Of a stretch of 15,452 nt of DNA, positions 1 to 6,876 are shown one piece after another. Source of the DNA: Nitrospinota bacterium. Lineage in GTDB: Bacteria; Nitrospinota; Nitrospinia; UBA9942. Below the pieces are notes generated by a model. It was not told the origin of the DNA. It did no database searches and saw only the letters and a program-made list of their open reading frames with translations. The stretch spans positions 1 through 15,452 of the forward strand of contig DNJG01000005.1 of NCBI GenBank assembly GCA_003489165.1, read 5' to 3'. Positions within the stretch are counted from its first letter, which is position 1, and every line of letters begins with the position of its first letter. Made by a program: the position numbers and the translations under genes.

Positions 1-1
1 T

Positions 2-211
2 GTCAAGGTATATGAGAATGGTTTGCAGATTGGCAGAGAATATAAGGTATATGACGAATGGGTGCAAAAGAATCTGGAAAGGCTTACCGCTATAAGACCC
101 GTACTCTATAAAAGGGGATTTGTATTGAAAGATATAAAACCTATTTTTATATATCCGGAACCTGTAATGATGGAGGCAGGTTATGCTGAACAGAGATACA
201 GCAAGAATTAA
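2..211 (+). CDS. C-terminal end of an unrecognised protein (5' truncated by window edge)
   Basis: An open frame runs from the first bases of the window to a TAA at 209-211, giving about 69 residues without a stop, so this is the tail of a longer gene that starts outside the window. The piece is rich in charged and aromatic residues (for example YKVYDEWVQKN and IKPIFIYPEPVMMEAGYAE) and shows no membrane segment or motif I recognise. Its last 29 bases overlap the start of the TPR lipoprotein gene at 183, which suggests the same transcript and translational coupling, and so a role near the ExbB/ExbD/TonB-type complex downstream. A TTG at 23 could act as a start, but the frame is open upstream of it and no ribosome binding site precedes it. 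The function is unknown. Confidence 0.55.
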   Translation, partial: VKVYENGLQIGREYKVYDEWVQKNLERLTAIRPVLYKRGFVLKDIKPIFIYPEPVMMEAGYAEQRYSKN

Positions 212-1214
212 ACAGGATATTAGCAAATTATATATCCGCAGATTCTGCAAATTACCGCAGATTGAAACAAAATATTTTTTTAAAAACCCTGTGAAAATCT
301 GCGGAATCTGTGGTTTAACAATATTTTTATTCTTATCAGGATGTGTAACTAATCAAAACAAAGGATATTCACTGAAAAATAAAATTAGTTCTGAGGCAAA
401 AGCAAAAACTCATGATGATGATGAAAAACAGAAGAAGGCAATAGTACTTTTTAATAATGGATTCCAGCTTATAAATAATGACCCTATAAGTGCAAATGCA
501 CTTTATCTTGAGGGGATAACACTCATGCCGGAAAGATGGGAGGCTTATTATAATTTAGGGATTACTTATATGAAGCTTTATAACAATGAGAGGGCAATAA
601 AGGAATTCTCTAATGCACTAAAATACAACGCACCGCAATCCAAGGTGTATAATGCTATTGGAATAACATATCAATCTATGGGAAGAAACGGAGATGCAAT
701 TAAGTATTTTAAGAGAGCGGTATCTATAGAAAAGTCTCCTGCTGTAATGATGAATATTGCAAATATTTATCAGGATACGGGACAGACAGAGGAAGCAATA
801 AAATACTATCATCAGATAGAGGATGCAGATATTTTAAATCTGCCTCTTCATGTCAATATAGGTATTTTGAAATATAAAGCAAACGATTTTAAAAGCGCCA
901 GAGATGAATTTAATCAGGCACTAACCAAAGAAGGGGAAAATATACAGATACTATATTATCAGGCACAGACCCTTTTAATGCTTGGAGAATATGAGAATGC
1001 CTTAAATGTTTATCAGAAGATAATAGCTAAAAATCCTGCCGAATTTGAGTCTTATAAAAACATGGGGATAATATATGAGATTTATCTTGGAGATATGGTT
1101 AAGGCATATGAGAATTATACTGCGTATATAGAGAACGGAGGAGGAAAGACTAAGGATGTAGAATCGTGGATAGAGGTGGTAAAGGCAAAAATGGTAAAGA
1201 AGGAGGGTCAATGA
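183..1214 (+). CDS. TPR-repeat lipoprotein of an Exb/TonB-type envelope operon
   Basis: This encodes 343 residues. A lipobox-like LSGC ending at Cys53 predicts a lipoprotein. It is followed by a short charged linker and about six or seven tetratricopeptide repeats (roughly residues 80-330), with typical pieces such as AYYNLGITYMKLY, VYNAIGITYQSMG and ALNVYQKIIAKNPAEFESYKN. TPR lipoproteins of this kind act as assembly scaffolds; PglI and AglT of the Myxococcus motility clusters are comparable by layout, not by a search. ATG 183 is chosen because GGAGG lies at 172-176. That start leaves an unusually long stretch of about 38 residues before the hydrophobic core. A GTG at 291 would give a normal 18-residue signal peptide but has no visible ribosome binding site. 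The region encoding residues 19-44 is repeat-like DNA (see the repeat at 236-314). The gene ends one base before the next start. Confidence 0.85.
   Translation: MLNRDTARIKQDISKLYIRRFCKLPQIETKYFFKNPVKICGICGLTIFLFLSGCVTNQNKGYSLKNKISSEAKAKTHDDDEKQKKAIVLFNNGFQLINNDPISANALYLEGITLMPERWEAYYNLGITYMKLYNNERAIKEFSNALKYNAPQSKVYNAIGITYQSMGRNGDAIKYFKRAVSIEKSPAVMMNIANIYQDTGQTEEAIKYYHQIEDADILNLPLHVNIGILKYKANDFKSARDEFNQALTKEGENIQILYYQAQTLLMLGEYENALNVYQKIIAKNPAEFESYKNMGIIYEIYLGDMVKAYENYTAYIENGGGKTKDVESWIEVVKAKMVKKEGQ
236..314. repeat. Dispersed palindromic repeat of the 'CCGCAGATT' type inside the TPR gene
   Basis: CCGCAGATT occurs at 236-244 and again at 255-263, and its exact complement AATCTGCGG lies at 296-304, so the last two can form a 9-bp stem around an A/T-rich loop. 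AATCTGTGG follows immediately. The same words recur in non-coding DNA at 4584-4592 and, as the ACAGATTTTCACAGAT variant, around 4787-4810 and 12726-12805. This indicates a dispersed repeat family rather than a gene-specific sequence. Here it is translated as the n-region and part of the h-region of the lipoprotein signal. Confidence 0.6.
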
Positions 1215-1215
1215 T

Positions 1216-1524
<309 letters not shown>

Positions 1525-1529
1525 ATTCT

Positions 1530-2165
1530 ATGGAGATATTAGCAGGTTTTTTTAAGGATGGCGGGTTGTTCATGTATTTTATACTCGTAGTTTCTATTGT
1601 TGGTGCGGCAATAATGATAGAGAGAGGGGTTGTCCTGATATACAAATATAATGTAAACGGAAGGGCACTCTGGGACAGGGTCAGCAAATTTATAGAAGAA
1701 GGGGATGTTGATAAGGCAAAAGTTTTATGCAACGGCTCAAGTGTCCCGCTTTTTAGGATTTTAAACGCAGGGTTGCTTGCCTCAAATAACTCTGAAAAAG
1801 AGGTTCAAAATAGAATTGATGAGGTTGCACTAGAGATTATTCCATCAATTGATAAAAGGGTTGCCTATCTTGCCACACTTGCCAATATTGCAACACTCTT
1901 AGGTCTTCTTGGAACCATTCAGGGGCTTATACAGGCGTTTTCTGCTGTTGCAAGTGCAGATCCTTCCCAAAAGGCGGCGCTCCTTGCCGGGGGTATTTCA
2001 ATAGCCTTATATACCACAGCCTTCGGCCTCATAGTGGCAATCCCAATGCTTATAATGTATACAATACTTCAGGCAAAGGCACATAAGATTATAGACGAGA
2101 TAGATGAATTTTCTGTAAAACTAATAAATATATTGAGGAGGAAAAGTGGCATACAGGCCAAGTAA
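1530..2165 (+). CDS. ExbB/TolQ/MotA-family proton channel protein
   Basis: This 211-residue inner-membrane protein has the normal length and layout of ExbB/TolQ. There is an N-terminal membrane segment (about 12-36, GLFMYFILVVSIVGAAIMIE), a cytoplasmic helical part, and then two C-terminal segments. One contains LGLLGTIQGLIQAF (about 125-145), and the other ISIALYTTAFGLIVAIPMLI (about 152-176). The Gly-rich LLGLLGTIQG motif and the Thr pair in ALYTTAFG match the channel-lining regions of the family. With ExbD-type partners it converts the proton motive force into motion or into energy for a periplasmic or outer-membrane partner. AAGGAGG at 1515-1521 supports ATG 1530. The end overlaps the next gene by 20 bases. 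Gene order (TPR, ExbB, two ExbD, TonB-like) points to an Agl/Glt-like system rather than simple iron uptake. Confidence 0.93.
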   Translation: MEILAGFFKDGGLFMYFILVVSIVGAAIMIERGVVLIYKYNVNGRALWDRVSKFIEEGDVDKAKVLCNGSSVPLFRILNAGLLASNNSEKEVQNRIDEVALEIIPSIDKRVAYLATLANIATLLGLLGTIQGLIQAFSAVASADPSQKAALLAGGISIALYTTAFGLIVAIPMLIMYTILQAKAHKIIDEIDEFSVKLINILRRKSGIQAK

Positions 2166-2640
2166 AAGGAGACGTCATTCAGTTCTGTCAGAGGATATTA
2201 ACCTTACTCCCATCCTTAATATCTTCATGATAATCATTCCATTCCTTCTGCTGACTGCTGTATTTGCAAAGACATCTATCATTGATATCTATCTGCCTCA
2301 GGAAGGGCGGGAGGCTAAGGATAATATGTCCTCACAAGCTCTACAAATTCTTACTGTGAAGGTAACGGAGATAGGGTTTGAGCTTGATGGTATAGGTAAT
2401 GGGATATTAATACCAAGAATAGGCAAAAATTTAAACTTTAAACAGCTTACAACCGAGCTTATAAAACTTAAAGATAAAAATCCTGATAAAGAAGAGGTGG
2501 TTCTTTTGTTTGACCCGAATACACCTTACGACTTGATAGTAAATATAATGGATACTACGAGAGAAGCAACAGAGATAATTGAGGGGAAAAGCGTAAAAAG
2601 GCCGCTCTTTCCACTTGTATCACTCGGGGAGAATAGTTAA
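2146..2640 (+). CDS. ExbD/TolR-family stator protein 1, with Asn replacing the membrane Asp
   Basis: This encodes 164 residues from a GTG start at 2146, preceded by GAGGAGG (about 2134-2140). It has a basic cytoplasmic N-terminus (PSKRRRHSVLSED), then one membrane segment (about residues 20-42) and a periplasmic domain. The segment begins NLTPILNIFMIIIPFLLL. In ExbD/TolR the motif is N-x-T-P-L-x-D, with the Asp carrying protons; here the aligned position is Asn25. The rest of the motif (NLTP) is intact, so alignment is not in doubt by eye. The partner gene that follows keeps Asp. This suggests a mixed ExbD pair in which only one subunit carries a titratable residue. The gene overlaps the ExbB gene by 20 bases. 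Confidence 0.9.
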   Translation: MAYRPSKRRRHSVLSEDINLTPILNIFMIIIPFLLLTAVFAKTSIIDIYLPQEGREAKDNMSSQALQILTVKVTEIGFELDGIGNGILIPRIGKNLNFKQLTTELIKLKDKNPDKEEVVLLFDPNTPYDLIVNIMDTTREATEIIEGKSVKRPLFPLVSLGENS

Positions 2641-2644
2641 AAAT

Positions 2645-3139
2645 ATGCCATTTTCACCGTCTAAGAAAAAGAAGAGGAGGTCAAGACTTACAGTTGCAAC
2701 ACTGACCCTTACCTCCATGATGGATATGTTTACAATAATCCTCCTTTTTCTGCTAAAAAGTTATTCTGCAGAGGGGGATATTCTGACAGCTGACCCAAAA
2801 CTTAAACTCCCTGTTTCTACATCCAAAGAGCCGCCGAAGATGAGGTTGATTCTTCAGGTTACCCCTGAAGATATAATGGTTGATGGCGTAAAGGTGGCAG
2901 AGGTGGGGAAGGATATGGATAATAAAGAACTTCTTATAAAGCCCTTGCTTGACAAGTTGAATGAAAATCGGGCAAAGACGGAATTTATTTCAAAGAGTAA
3001 TCCCTCACTAAAATTCAAGGGAGAGGTTTTAATACAGGGGAATAAAGATATACCATTTTTTCTTCTTGAAAAGGTCATGTATACATCTGGGCAGGCAGGT
3101 TACAGCAGCATATCGCTTGCGGTTATATCCCGTGAATAA
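2645..3139 (+). CDS. ExbD/TolR-family stator protein 2, membrane Asp present
   Basis: This encodes 164 residues from ATG 2645, 4 bases after the previous stop. GGGGAG at about 2626-2631 is a rather distant ribosome binding site, so translation may be coupled. The N-terminus is basic (SPSKKKKRRSRL). A single membrane segment contains LTLTSMMDMFTIILLFLL, with Asp27 at the place of the proton-carrying residue of ExbD/TolR. The periplasmic part (about 45-164) contains LRLILQVTPEDIMVDGVKV-like beta sequence (MRLILQVTPEDIMVDG), typical of the ExbD fold. A longer reading from TTG 2615 would add ten residues that lack family resemblance and would overlap the upstream gene, so I reject it. It likely dimerises with the preceding ExbD-like protein inside the ExbB channel. 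Confidence 0.9.
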   Translation: MPFSPSKKKKRRSRLTVATLTLTSMMDMFTIILLFLLKSYSAEGDILTADPKLKLPVSTSKEPPKMRLILQVTPEDIMVDGVKVAEVGKDMDNKELLIKPLLDKLNENRAKTEFISKSNPSLKFKGEVLIQGNKDIPFFLLEKVMYTSGQAGYSSISLAVISRE

Positions 3140-4565
3140 AAAGAAGGTTTTTTTTATATCTATTCATAAAAAAGGTAAGGGATATTACGAGATTATACCC
3201 AAAAGACATCTTACCATTGGAAACTACCCTGACTGTGATATCTTGGACTCCGTCGCAGGTCTTCCCGAAAGACATCAATTGCTTAAAAAAGCAGGAGGAA
3301 GATATTATATTAGAATACCTCCAGGGATTGATGGGATTATTACAAACGAAAATAAATCGCTCTCTTTGAAGGATGTTGTAGAATTTGATTTATTAAAAAA
3401 GAGAAGTGATTGCTATCTCTTTCCGCTTCCCAAAAAAGGTGAATGCCGATTAACAATAGGAGAGCATACACTAATCTTTGGCTATAAGAACAGAGCTATT
3501 TCAGAAAGAAAACCTGATAAAATAGATAGCTCTTTGAAGAAATCTTTTATAGGCAGAGAAAATTATTCCTTTTTTTTAATCCTTTTTTTTTCTCTGATTA
3601 TTCATTTTTCAGCAGTCGGTTATCTTAATTCTTTAGAAATAAAAAAAGAGAAGCCGATAGATGCTATTAATAAGATACCTCAGAGATTTGCAAAGCTCAT
3701 ACTTCAACCGCCTCAAAAGAAGGTTTTAAATACTGCTGTAAATAAACTTCCAATAGAAAAAAAAGAAGAAAAAATTGAAGATAAAAAAGAAGAGGAAACA
3801 AAAAAGAAAGATGACAAAGAGGTAAAGCCATTAGAGGAGATTAAGGAGGTTGAAACTGCAGAAAAAGTTAAGGAAAAGATACAGAATCAGGAAAACTATG
3901 AGAAGGAAATTGCTATGCTCAATCCTCCGGAGAAACTTACAGCTAACAGAGAGGCAGTTAGAGAAAAAGTAAAAACCAAAGGGCTTTTAGGGGTCATAAT
4001 GGCAAAGGCAACCCCAGATGAAATCTCAAGTGATGCCGTATTCAGGGATGTTGATAAATTAGTAAAAGGCATTGAAAAGGAGAGAGGTGATAAGGAGACA
4101 GAAGATTTACTTAAAATAAGGTCAGGTAAGATTGATGATTTATCAAAAAAAATCACTGAAAATTCATTTAAAATCAAATATAGGGATACGAATGAAATAA
4201 TAGCTGAAAAAAAAGAAATCCTAAAGGAAGATTTAAATAGGAATAAGGAAAATTTTTCTCCCGATGCCAGGAAGAGAAATGAGGCAGAGGTTTATAAAAC
4301 AGTTAACACATATGTAGGGGGACTTAAATATCTATACAATAATGAACTAAGAAAAAATCCCTTATTAAAAGGAAAAGTAACGGTAAAAATTGTTATCTCT
4401 CAGGATGGTAAGATTGTTAAGTCTGAGGTTGTTTCATCCACACTTGGCTCGCCTGAATTAGAAGAGGCAATTATTAATCGGATATATAGGTGGCGTTTTC
4501 CTGAACTGAATGGTGTTGATGATTTTACAATAGATTATACATTTGACTTTGCTCCTGTTGGCTGA
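3132..4565 (+). CDS. FHA-like / TonB (AgmX-type) fusion protein
   Basis: This encodes about 477 residues from GTG 3132, which overlaps the previous stop by 8 bases. There is no clear ribosome binding site, so coupling is likely. Upstream starts would run deep into exbD and are not credible. Residues about 5-115 look like a degenerate FHA domain: HLTIGNYPDCDIL, then LPERHQLLKKAGGRYYI. The Gly-Arg and Ser-x-x-His phosphothreonine-binding residues of a classical FHA domain read GN and PERH here. One membrane segment follows at about 143-164 (FFLILFFSLIIHFSAVGYL). Then come a Lys/Glu-rich stretch (about 190-260) and a long charged region. A TonB/AgmX-type C-terminal domain ends the protein (about 395-477: GKVTVKIVISQDGKIVKSEV, IINRIYRWRFP). 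Predicted topology is N-terminus inside and C-terminus in the periplasm, so the ExbB/ExbD motor would energise this protein. Two runs of eight T lie in the membrane-segment code. Confidence 0.85.
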   Translation: MNKKKVFFISIHKKGKGYYEIIPKRHLTIGNYPDCDILDSVAGLPERHQLLKKAGGRYYIRIPPGIDGIITNENKSLSLKDVVEFDLLKKRSDCYLFPLPKKGECRLTIGEHTLIFGYKNRAISERKPDKIDSSLKKSFIGRENYSFFLILFFSLIIHFSAVGYLNSLEIKKEKPIDAINKIPQRFAKLILQPPQKKVLNTAVNKLPIEKKEEKIEDKKEEETKKKDDKEVKPLEEIKEVETAEKVKEKIQNQENYEKEIAMLNPPEKLTANREAVREKVKTKGLLGVIMAKATPDEISSDAVFRDVDKLVKGIEKERGDKETEDLLKIRSGKIDDLSKKITENSFKIKYRDTNEIIAEKKEILKEDLNRNKENFSPDARKRNEAEVYKTVNTYVGGLKYLYNNELRKNPLLKGKVTVKIVISQDGKIVKSEVVSSTLGSPELEEAIINRIYRWRFPELNGVDDFTIDYTFDFAPVG

Positions 4566-4583
4566 AAAATAAAGACATATTAA

Positions 4584-4620
4584 TCCGCAGATTTTCATAA
4601 ACTTCTAAAAAATATTTTTA
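4584..4620. repeat. Solo copy of the CCGCAGATT-type repeat in a gene-free stretch
   Basis: CCGCAGATTTTCA at 4584-4596 followed by A/T-rich AAAAAATATTTTTA matches the words seen in the TPR gene (255-290). It lies between the FHA-TonB gene and the tRNA. No transcription terminator with a T-run is visible between 4566 and 4640. Confidence 0.4.
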
Positions 4621-4652
4621 CAAAAAATGGAAGAAATTACAAGGTCAAATCA

Positions 4653-4683
4653 TTGCAATTTTATGATACCGATGTGTTATAAT
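4653..4683 (+). promoter_or_regulatory. Sigma70-type promoter of tRNA-Met
   Basis: A perfect -10 box TATAAT lies at 4678-4683, and a -35-like TTGCAA at 4653-4658 with a 19-base spacer. The -10 box is 15 bases before the mature tRNA 5' end, a normal distance. The spacer is slightly long, so the -35 assignment is less certain than the -10. Confidence 0.6.
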
Positions 4684-4698
4684 ATCCAATATCTTCTT

Positions 4699-4775
4699 GG
4701 CGGCGTAGCTCAGTTGGTTAGAGCGGAGGTCTCATAAGCCTCATGTCCGGGGTTCGAATCCCTGCGCCGCCACCA
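4699..4775 (+). tRNA. tRNA-Met (anticodon CAT, elongator type)
   Basis: This is a full 77-base cloverleaf with encoded CCA. The acceptor stem pairs GGCGGCG 4699-4705 with CGCCGCC 4765-4771. The D arm is GCTC/GAGC, the anticodon arm is GAGGT-CTCATAA-GCCTC with CAT at 4733-4735, and the T arm is CGGGG-TTCGAAT-CCCTG. The first pair is G-C and the anticodon stem lacks the three G-C pairs of initiators, so it is not the initiator tRNA. The first part (GTAGCTCAGTTGGTTAGAGC) closely resembles elongator tRNA-Met. An isoleucine tRNA with lysidine-modified CAT cannot be fully excluded from the anticodon alone. It is a single tRNA, not in a cluster. Confidence 0.93.
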
Positions 4776-4784
4776 TAATATTTA

Positions 4785-4880
4785 GCCACAGATTTATACA
4801 GATTTTCACACATAAAAAATAAGGGGATGTACAGGATAATCAGGATTTTTATTTATCCCCTTCATCCTGTATCTCTGTTA
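4785..4880. repeat. Composite palindromic repeat between tRNA-Met and radA
   Basis: Words of two repeat types sit side by side. First comes GCCACAGATTTATACAGATT, which is like the ACAGATTTTCACAGAT family at 12726. Then follows a nested inverted repeat, AAGGGGAT 4821-4828 with ATCCCCTT 4855-4862, and TACAGGAT 4830-4837 with ATCCTGTA 4864-4871. The element ends just before the likely radA start at 4887. It is open in the radA frame back to ATG 4827, giving an apparent N-terminal extension. Confidence 0.6.
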
Positions 4881-4886
4881 GACAAG

Positions 4887-6245
4887 GTGCCAAAAATAAA
4901 ATCACATTTTTCCTGTCAGTCTTGCGGTTATCAATCAACAAAGTGGATGGGCAGGTGTCCTGAATGCGGAGAGTGGAATACATTTGTAGAAGAGAGAGAA
5001 AATGCAGAAGATAAAACAAGATGGTCGGGAGAAGAAAGGGGTGCAGTAAAACCCATTCCTATTTCTGAAATAGAGAGCTGCTATGAAAAGAAGCTGATTT
5101 CAGGAATTGCTGAGTTTGACAGGGTTTTGGGCGGGGGGATTGTGCCCGGCTCTCTAATCCTCATTGGCGGCGATCCGGGTATTGGAAAATCGACCCTCCT
5201 CTTGCAAGCTTCTGCTAAAGTAAGTAAAGATGCTGGTGTAGTCCTTTATATATCAGGGGAGGAATCGGGGAGTCAGATAAGATTAAGGAGTGACAGGCTC
5301 GGCAGTTTTTCAGACAGACTCCTCATACTTTCAGAGACATGCCTTGAAGATATTATCCCGCATATTGAAAAGGTAAATCCCTCACTTATTGTAGTAGATT
5401 CCATTCAAACCATCTATACCACACAACTCCAATCTGCACCGGGGAGCATAAGTCAGGTAAGAGAGGTCTCGTTTCAGTTAATGCAAATCTCAAAAAAAAT
5501 CGGTATAGCTACATTTCTTATCGGGCATGTTACTAAAGATGGGGCGATTGCGGGCCCAAGGGTTCTTGAGCATATGGTTGATACTGTCCTTTATTTTGAA
5601 GGTGACAGGGGGCATACATTCAGGGTCTTAAGGGCGATAAAAAATAGATTCGGTTCAGTAAATGAGATAGGTGTGTTTGAGATGAAGAATAACGGGCTTG
5701 AGGAGGTGACAAATCCATCCGAATTGTTCCTCTCCGAGATGCCAAGTAATATTTCAGGTTCAGTCGTTGTATCCAGTATAGAAGGGACAAGGCCTATCCT
5801 GGTAGAACTTCAGGCACTTGTAAGCTATTCAAACCTTAATATGCCAAGACGAATGGCAACAGGTGTTGACCCTAACAGGGTATCACTTTTGATTGCCATA
5901 CTTGAGAAGAGGGTCGGACTTCACCTGCAGGGCGAGGATATTTTTGTAAATGTAGCGGGTGGTGTAAGGATTGATGAGCCTGCTGTTGACCTTGGAATTA
6001 TATCTGCAATAGCATCAAGTTTTAAGGATAAGCCCGTTGATGCAAAGACAGTAGTAGTGGGAGAGGTTGGTTTGGCAGGGGAGGTAAGGGGAGTCACTCA
6101 TATAGATAAAAGATTAAGTGAGGCATCAAAACTGGGTTTTACCCGCTGCATAATTCCAAAGATTAAAAGGGATATTTTAAGAGATATAAAGATAGAAACA
6201 ATAGAGGTGTCATCAGTTGGAGAGGCATTGGAGGTTTTGCTTTGA
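4887..6245 (+). CDS. radA: DNA repair/recombination protein RadA (Sms)
   Basis: RadA is a RecA-like helicase that processes recombination intermediates in the cytoplasm. From GTG 4887 it has 452 residues, the usual length. There is an N-terminal C4 zinc finger (Cys10, Cys13, Cys24, Cys27), as in CQSCGYQSTKWMGRCPECG. Walker A is GGDPGIGKSTLL with Lys101. The RadA-specific KNRFG motif is at 252-256, and a Lon-like C-terminal domain follows (PRRMATGVDPNRV, then VNVAGGVRIDEPAVDLGI). GTG 4887 is chosen because RadA proteins start just before the zinc finger. An ATG at 4827 is in frame, but the 20 extra residues come from repeat DNA and its GGGG is too close to serve as a ribosome binding site. No strong site precedes GTG 4887 either, so the start is less sure than the product. 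It may be read through from the tRNA promoter. Confidence 0.96.
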   Translation: MPKIKSHFSCQSCGYQSTKWMGRCPECGEWNTFVEERENAEDKTRWSGEERGAVKPIPISEIESCYEKKLISGIAEFDRVLGGGIVPGSLILIGGDPGIGKSTLLLQASAKVSKDAGVVLYISGEESGSQIRLRSDRLGSFSDRLLILSETCLEDIIPHIEKVNPSLIVVDSIQTIYTTQLQSAPGSISQVREVSFQLMQISKKIGIATFLIGHVTKDGAIAGPRVLEHMVDTVLYFEGDRGHTFRVLRAIKNRFGSVNEIGVFEMKNNGLEEVTNPSELFLSEMPSNISGSVVVSSIEGTRPILVELQALVSYSNLNMPRRMATGVDPNRVSLLIAILEKRVGLHLQGEDIFVNVAGGVRIDEPAVDLGIISAIASSFKDKPVDAKTVVVGEVGLAGEVRGVTHIDKRLSEASKLGFTRCIIPKIKRDILRDIKIETIEVSSVGEALEVLL

Positions 6246-6270
6246 CTAAAATAATATTTTATGATATTAT
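6242..6270 (+). promoter_or_regulatory. Strong sigma70-type promoter of carD
   Basis: TTGACT at 6242-6247 and TATTAT at 6265-6270 have the ideal 17-base spacer. The -35 box overlaps the radA stop codon (6243-6245). The expected transcript start is about 6277, giving a leader of roughly 64 bases before carD. This suggests that carD, probably with the PIN-TRAM gene, is transcribed separately from radA. Confidence 0.65.
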
Positions 6271-6277
6271 ATTTTAT

Positions 6278-6305
6278 CGGCAAGGAGTGTAAAAATTCCT
6301 TGCCG
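6278..6305 (+). promoter_or_regulatory. Perfect 9-bp hairpin at the 5' end of the carD leader
   Basis: CGGCAAGGA 6278-6286 pairs perfectly with TCCTTGCCG 6297-6305 around a 10-base loop. Given the promoter at 6242-6270, the stem would begin within a base or two of the predicted transcript start. The sequence after it (TTGGCTATTTTAAC) has only a weak T-run. It may be a 5' mRNA-stabilising stem, an attenuator, or a weak terminator for radA. Confidence 0.5.
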
Positions 6306-6340
6306 TTGGCTATTTTAACAACTAAAACAAAGGAGGCTTG

Positions 6341-6820
6341 ATGTTTAAAAAAGGGGAAAAGGTTATGTACCCTGCCCACGGTATAGGTGTTATAGATGAG
6401 ATTGAGCAAAAAACAATCGTGGGAAAGAAAAGATTGTTTTATATAATAAGGATTTTGGAAAATGGAGTAACGGTAATGACACCGGTGGATAATGTAGATA
6501 AGGTAGGTTTGAGGGGATTGTCTGATAAGAAAGAGATAAATAAGGCATTAAAGATACTCCGTCAAGAGGTTTCGTTAAGCTTAAATGAAAATTGGAATAG
6601 AAGGCAGAAGGGATATTTCAACAAGATAAAGACAGGTTTTTTGTTTGATGTGGCTGAGGTATATAGAGATTTATATCTATTACAGATGGAGAAGGAGCTT
6701 TCATTTGGCGAAAGAAAGATGATGGATAATGCAAGGTTTCTTATTGTCAGTGAGATAGCAGAGGCAAAGGGGATAGAGGTGAAAAAGGCTGAAAAGATTG
6801 TTGAAAAGGCTGTCTGTTGA
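6341..6820 (+). CDS. carD: CarD/CdnL-family RNA polymerase-binding regulator
   Basis: This encodes 159 residues from ATG 6341, with AAGGAGG at 6330-6336. A TTG at 6338 is too close to the ribosome binding site. CarD proteins bind the RNA polymerase beta subunit through an N-terminal Tudor-like domain and stabilise open promoters, often at rRNA promoters. The N-terminus (MFKKGEKVMYPAHGIGVIDE, then VTVMTPVDNVDKVGLR) is the family signature. The C-terminal half is helical, with LNENWNRRQKGYFNKIKTG, then VAEVYRDLYLLQMEKELSFGERKM and EIAEAKGIEVKKA, as in the CdnL DNA-binding domain. Length is normal. It lies between radA and a YacL-like gene, 56 bases before the latter, with no terminator visible between them, so the two are probably co-transcribed. 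Confidence 0.93.
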   Translation: MFKKGEKVMYPAHGIGVIDEIEQKTIVGKKRLFYIIRILENGVTVMTPVDNVDKVGLRGLSDKKEINKALKILRQEVSLSLNENWNRRQKGYFNKIKTGFLFDVAEVYRDLYLLQMEKELSFGERKMMDNARFLIVSEIAEAKGIEVKKAEKIVEKAVC

Positions 6821-6876
6821 TAAAGGATTTAAGATAACGAAAGGTGGTGATGTAGTAAGGAAAGGAGGTGAAAATT

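Noticed and set aside
2615..2644. TTG start for the second ExbD gene
   Set aside because: The extra ten residues overlap the first ExbD gene and lack family resemblance; ATG 2645 gives the normal N-terminus.
3066..3131. ATG 3066 start for the FHA-TonB gene
   Set aside because: It would overlap the ExbD gene by over 70 bases; GTG 3132 gives a sensible protein start and a short overlap.
3571..3592. Two T8 runs in the FHA-TonB gene as a programmed frameshift
   Set aside because: They encode Phe/Leu of the membrane segment in a strongly AT-rich gene; the frame is intact and no alternative product is apparent.
4699..4775. Initiator tRNA-fMet
   Set aside because: The first base pair of the acceptor stem is intact and the three G-C pairs of the initiator anticodon stem are absent.
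6278..6305. Hairpin as a clear rho-independent terminator of radA
   Set aside because: It lacks a real T-run downstream and lies after a strong promoter, so a leader function is more likely.
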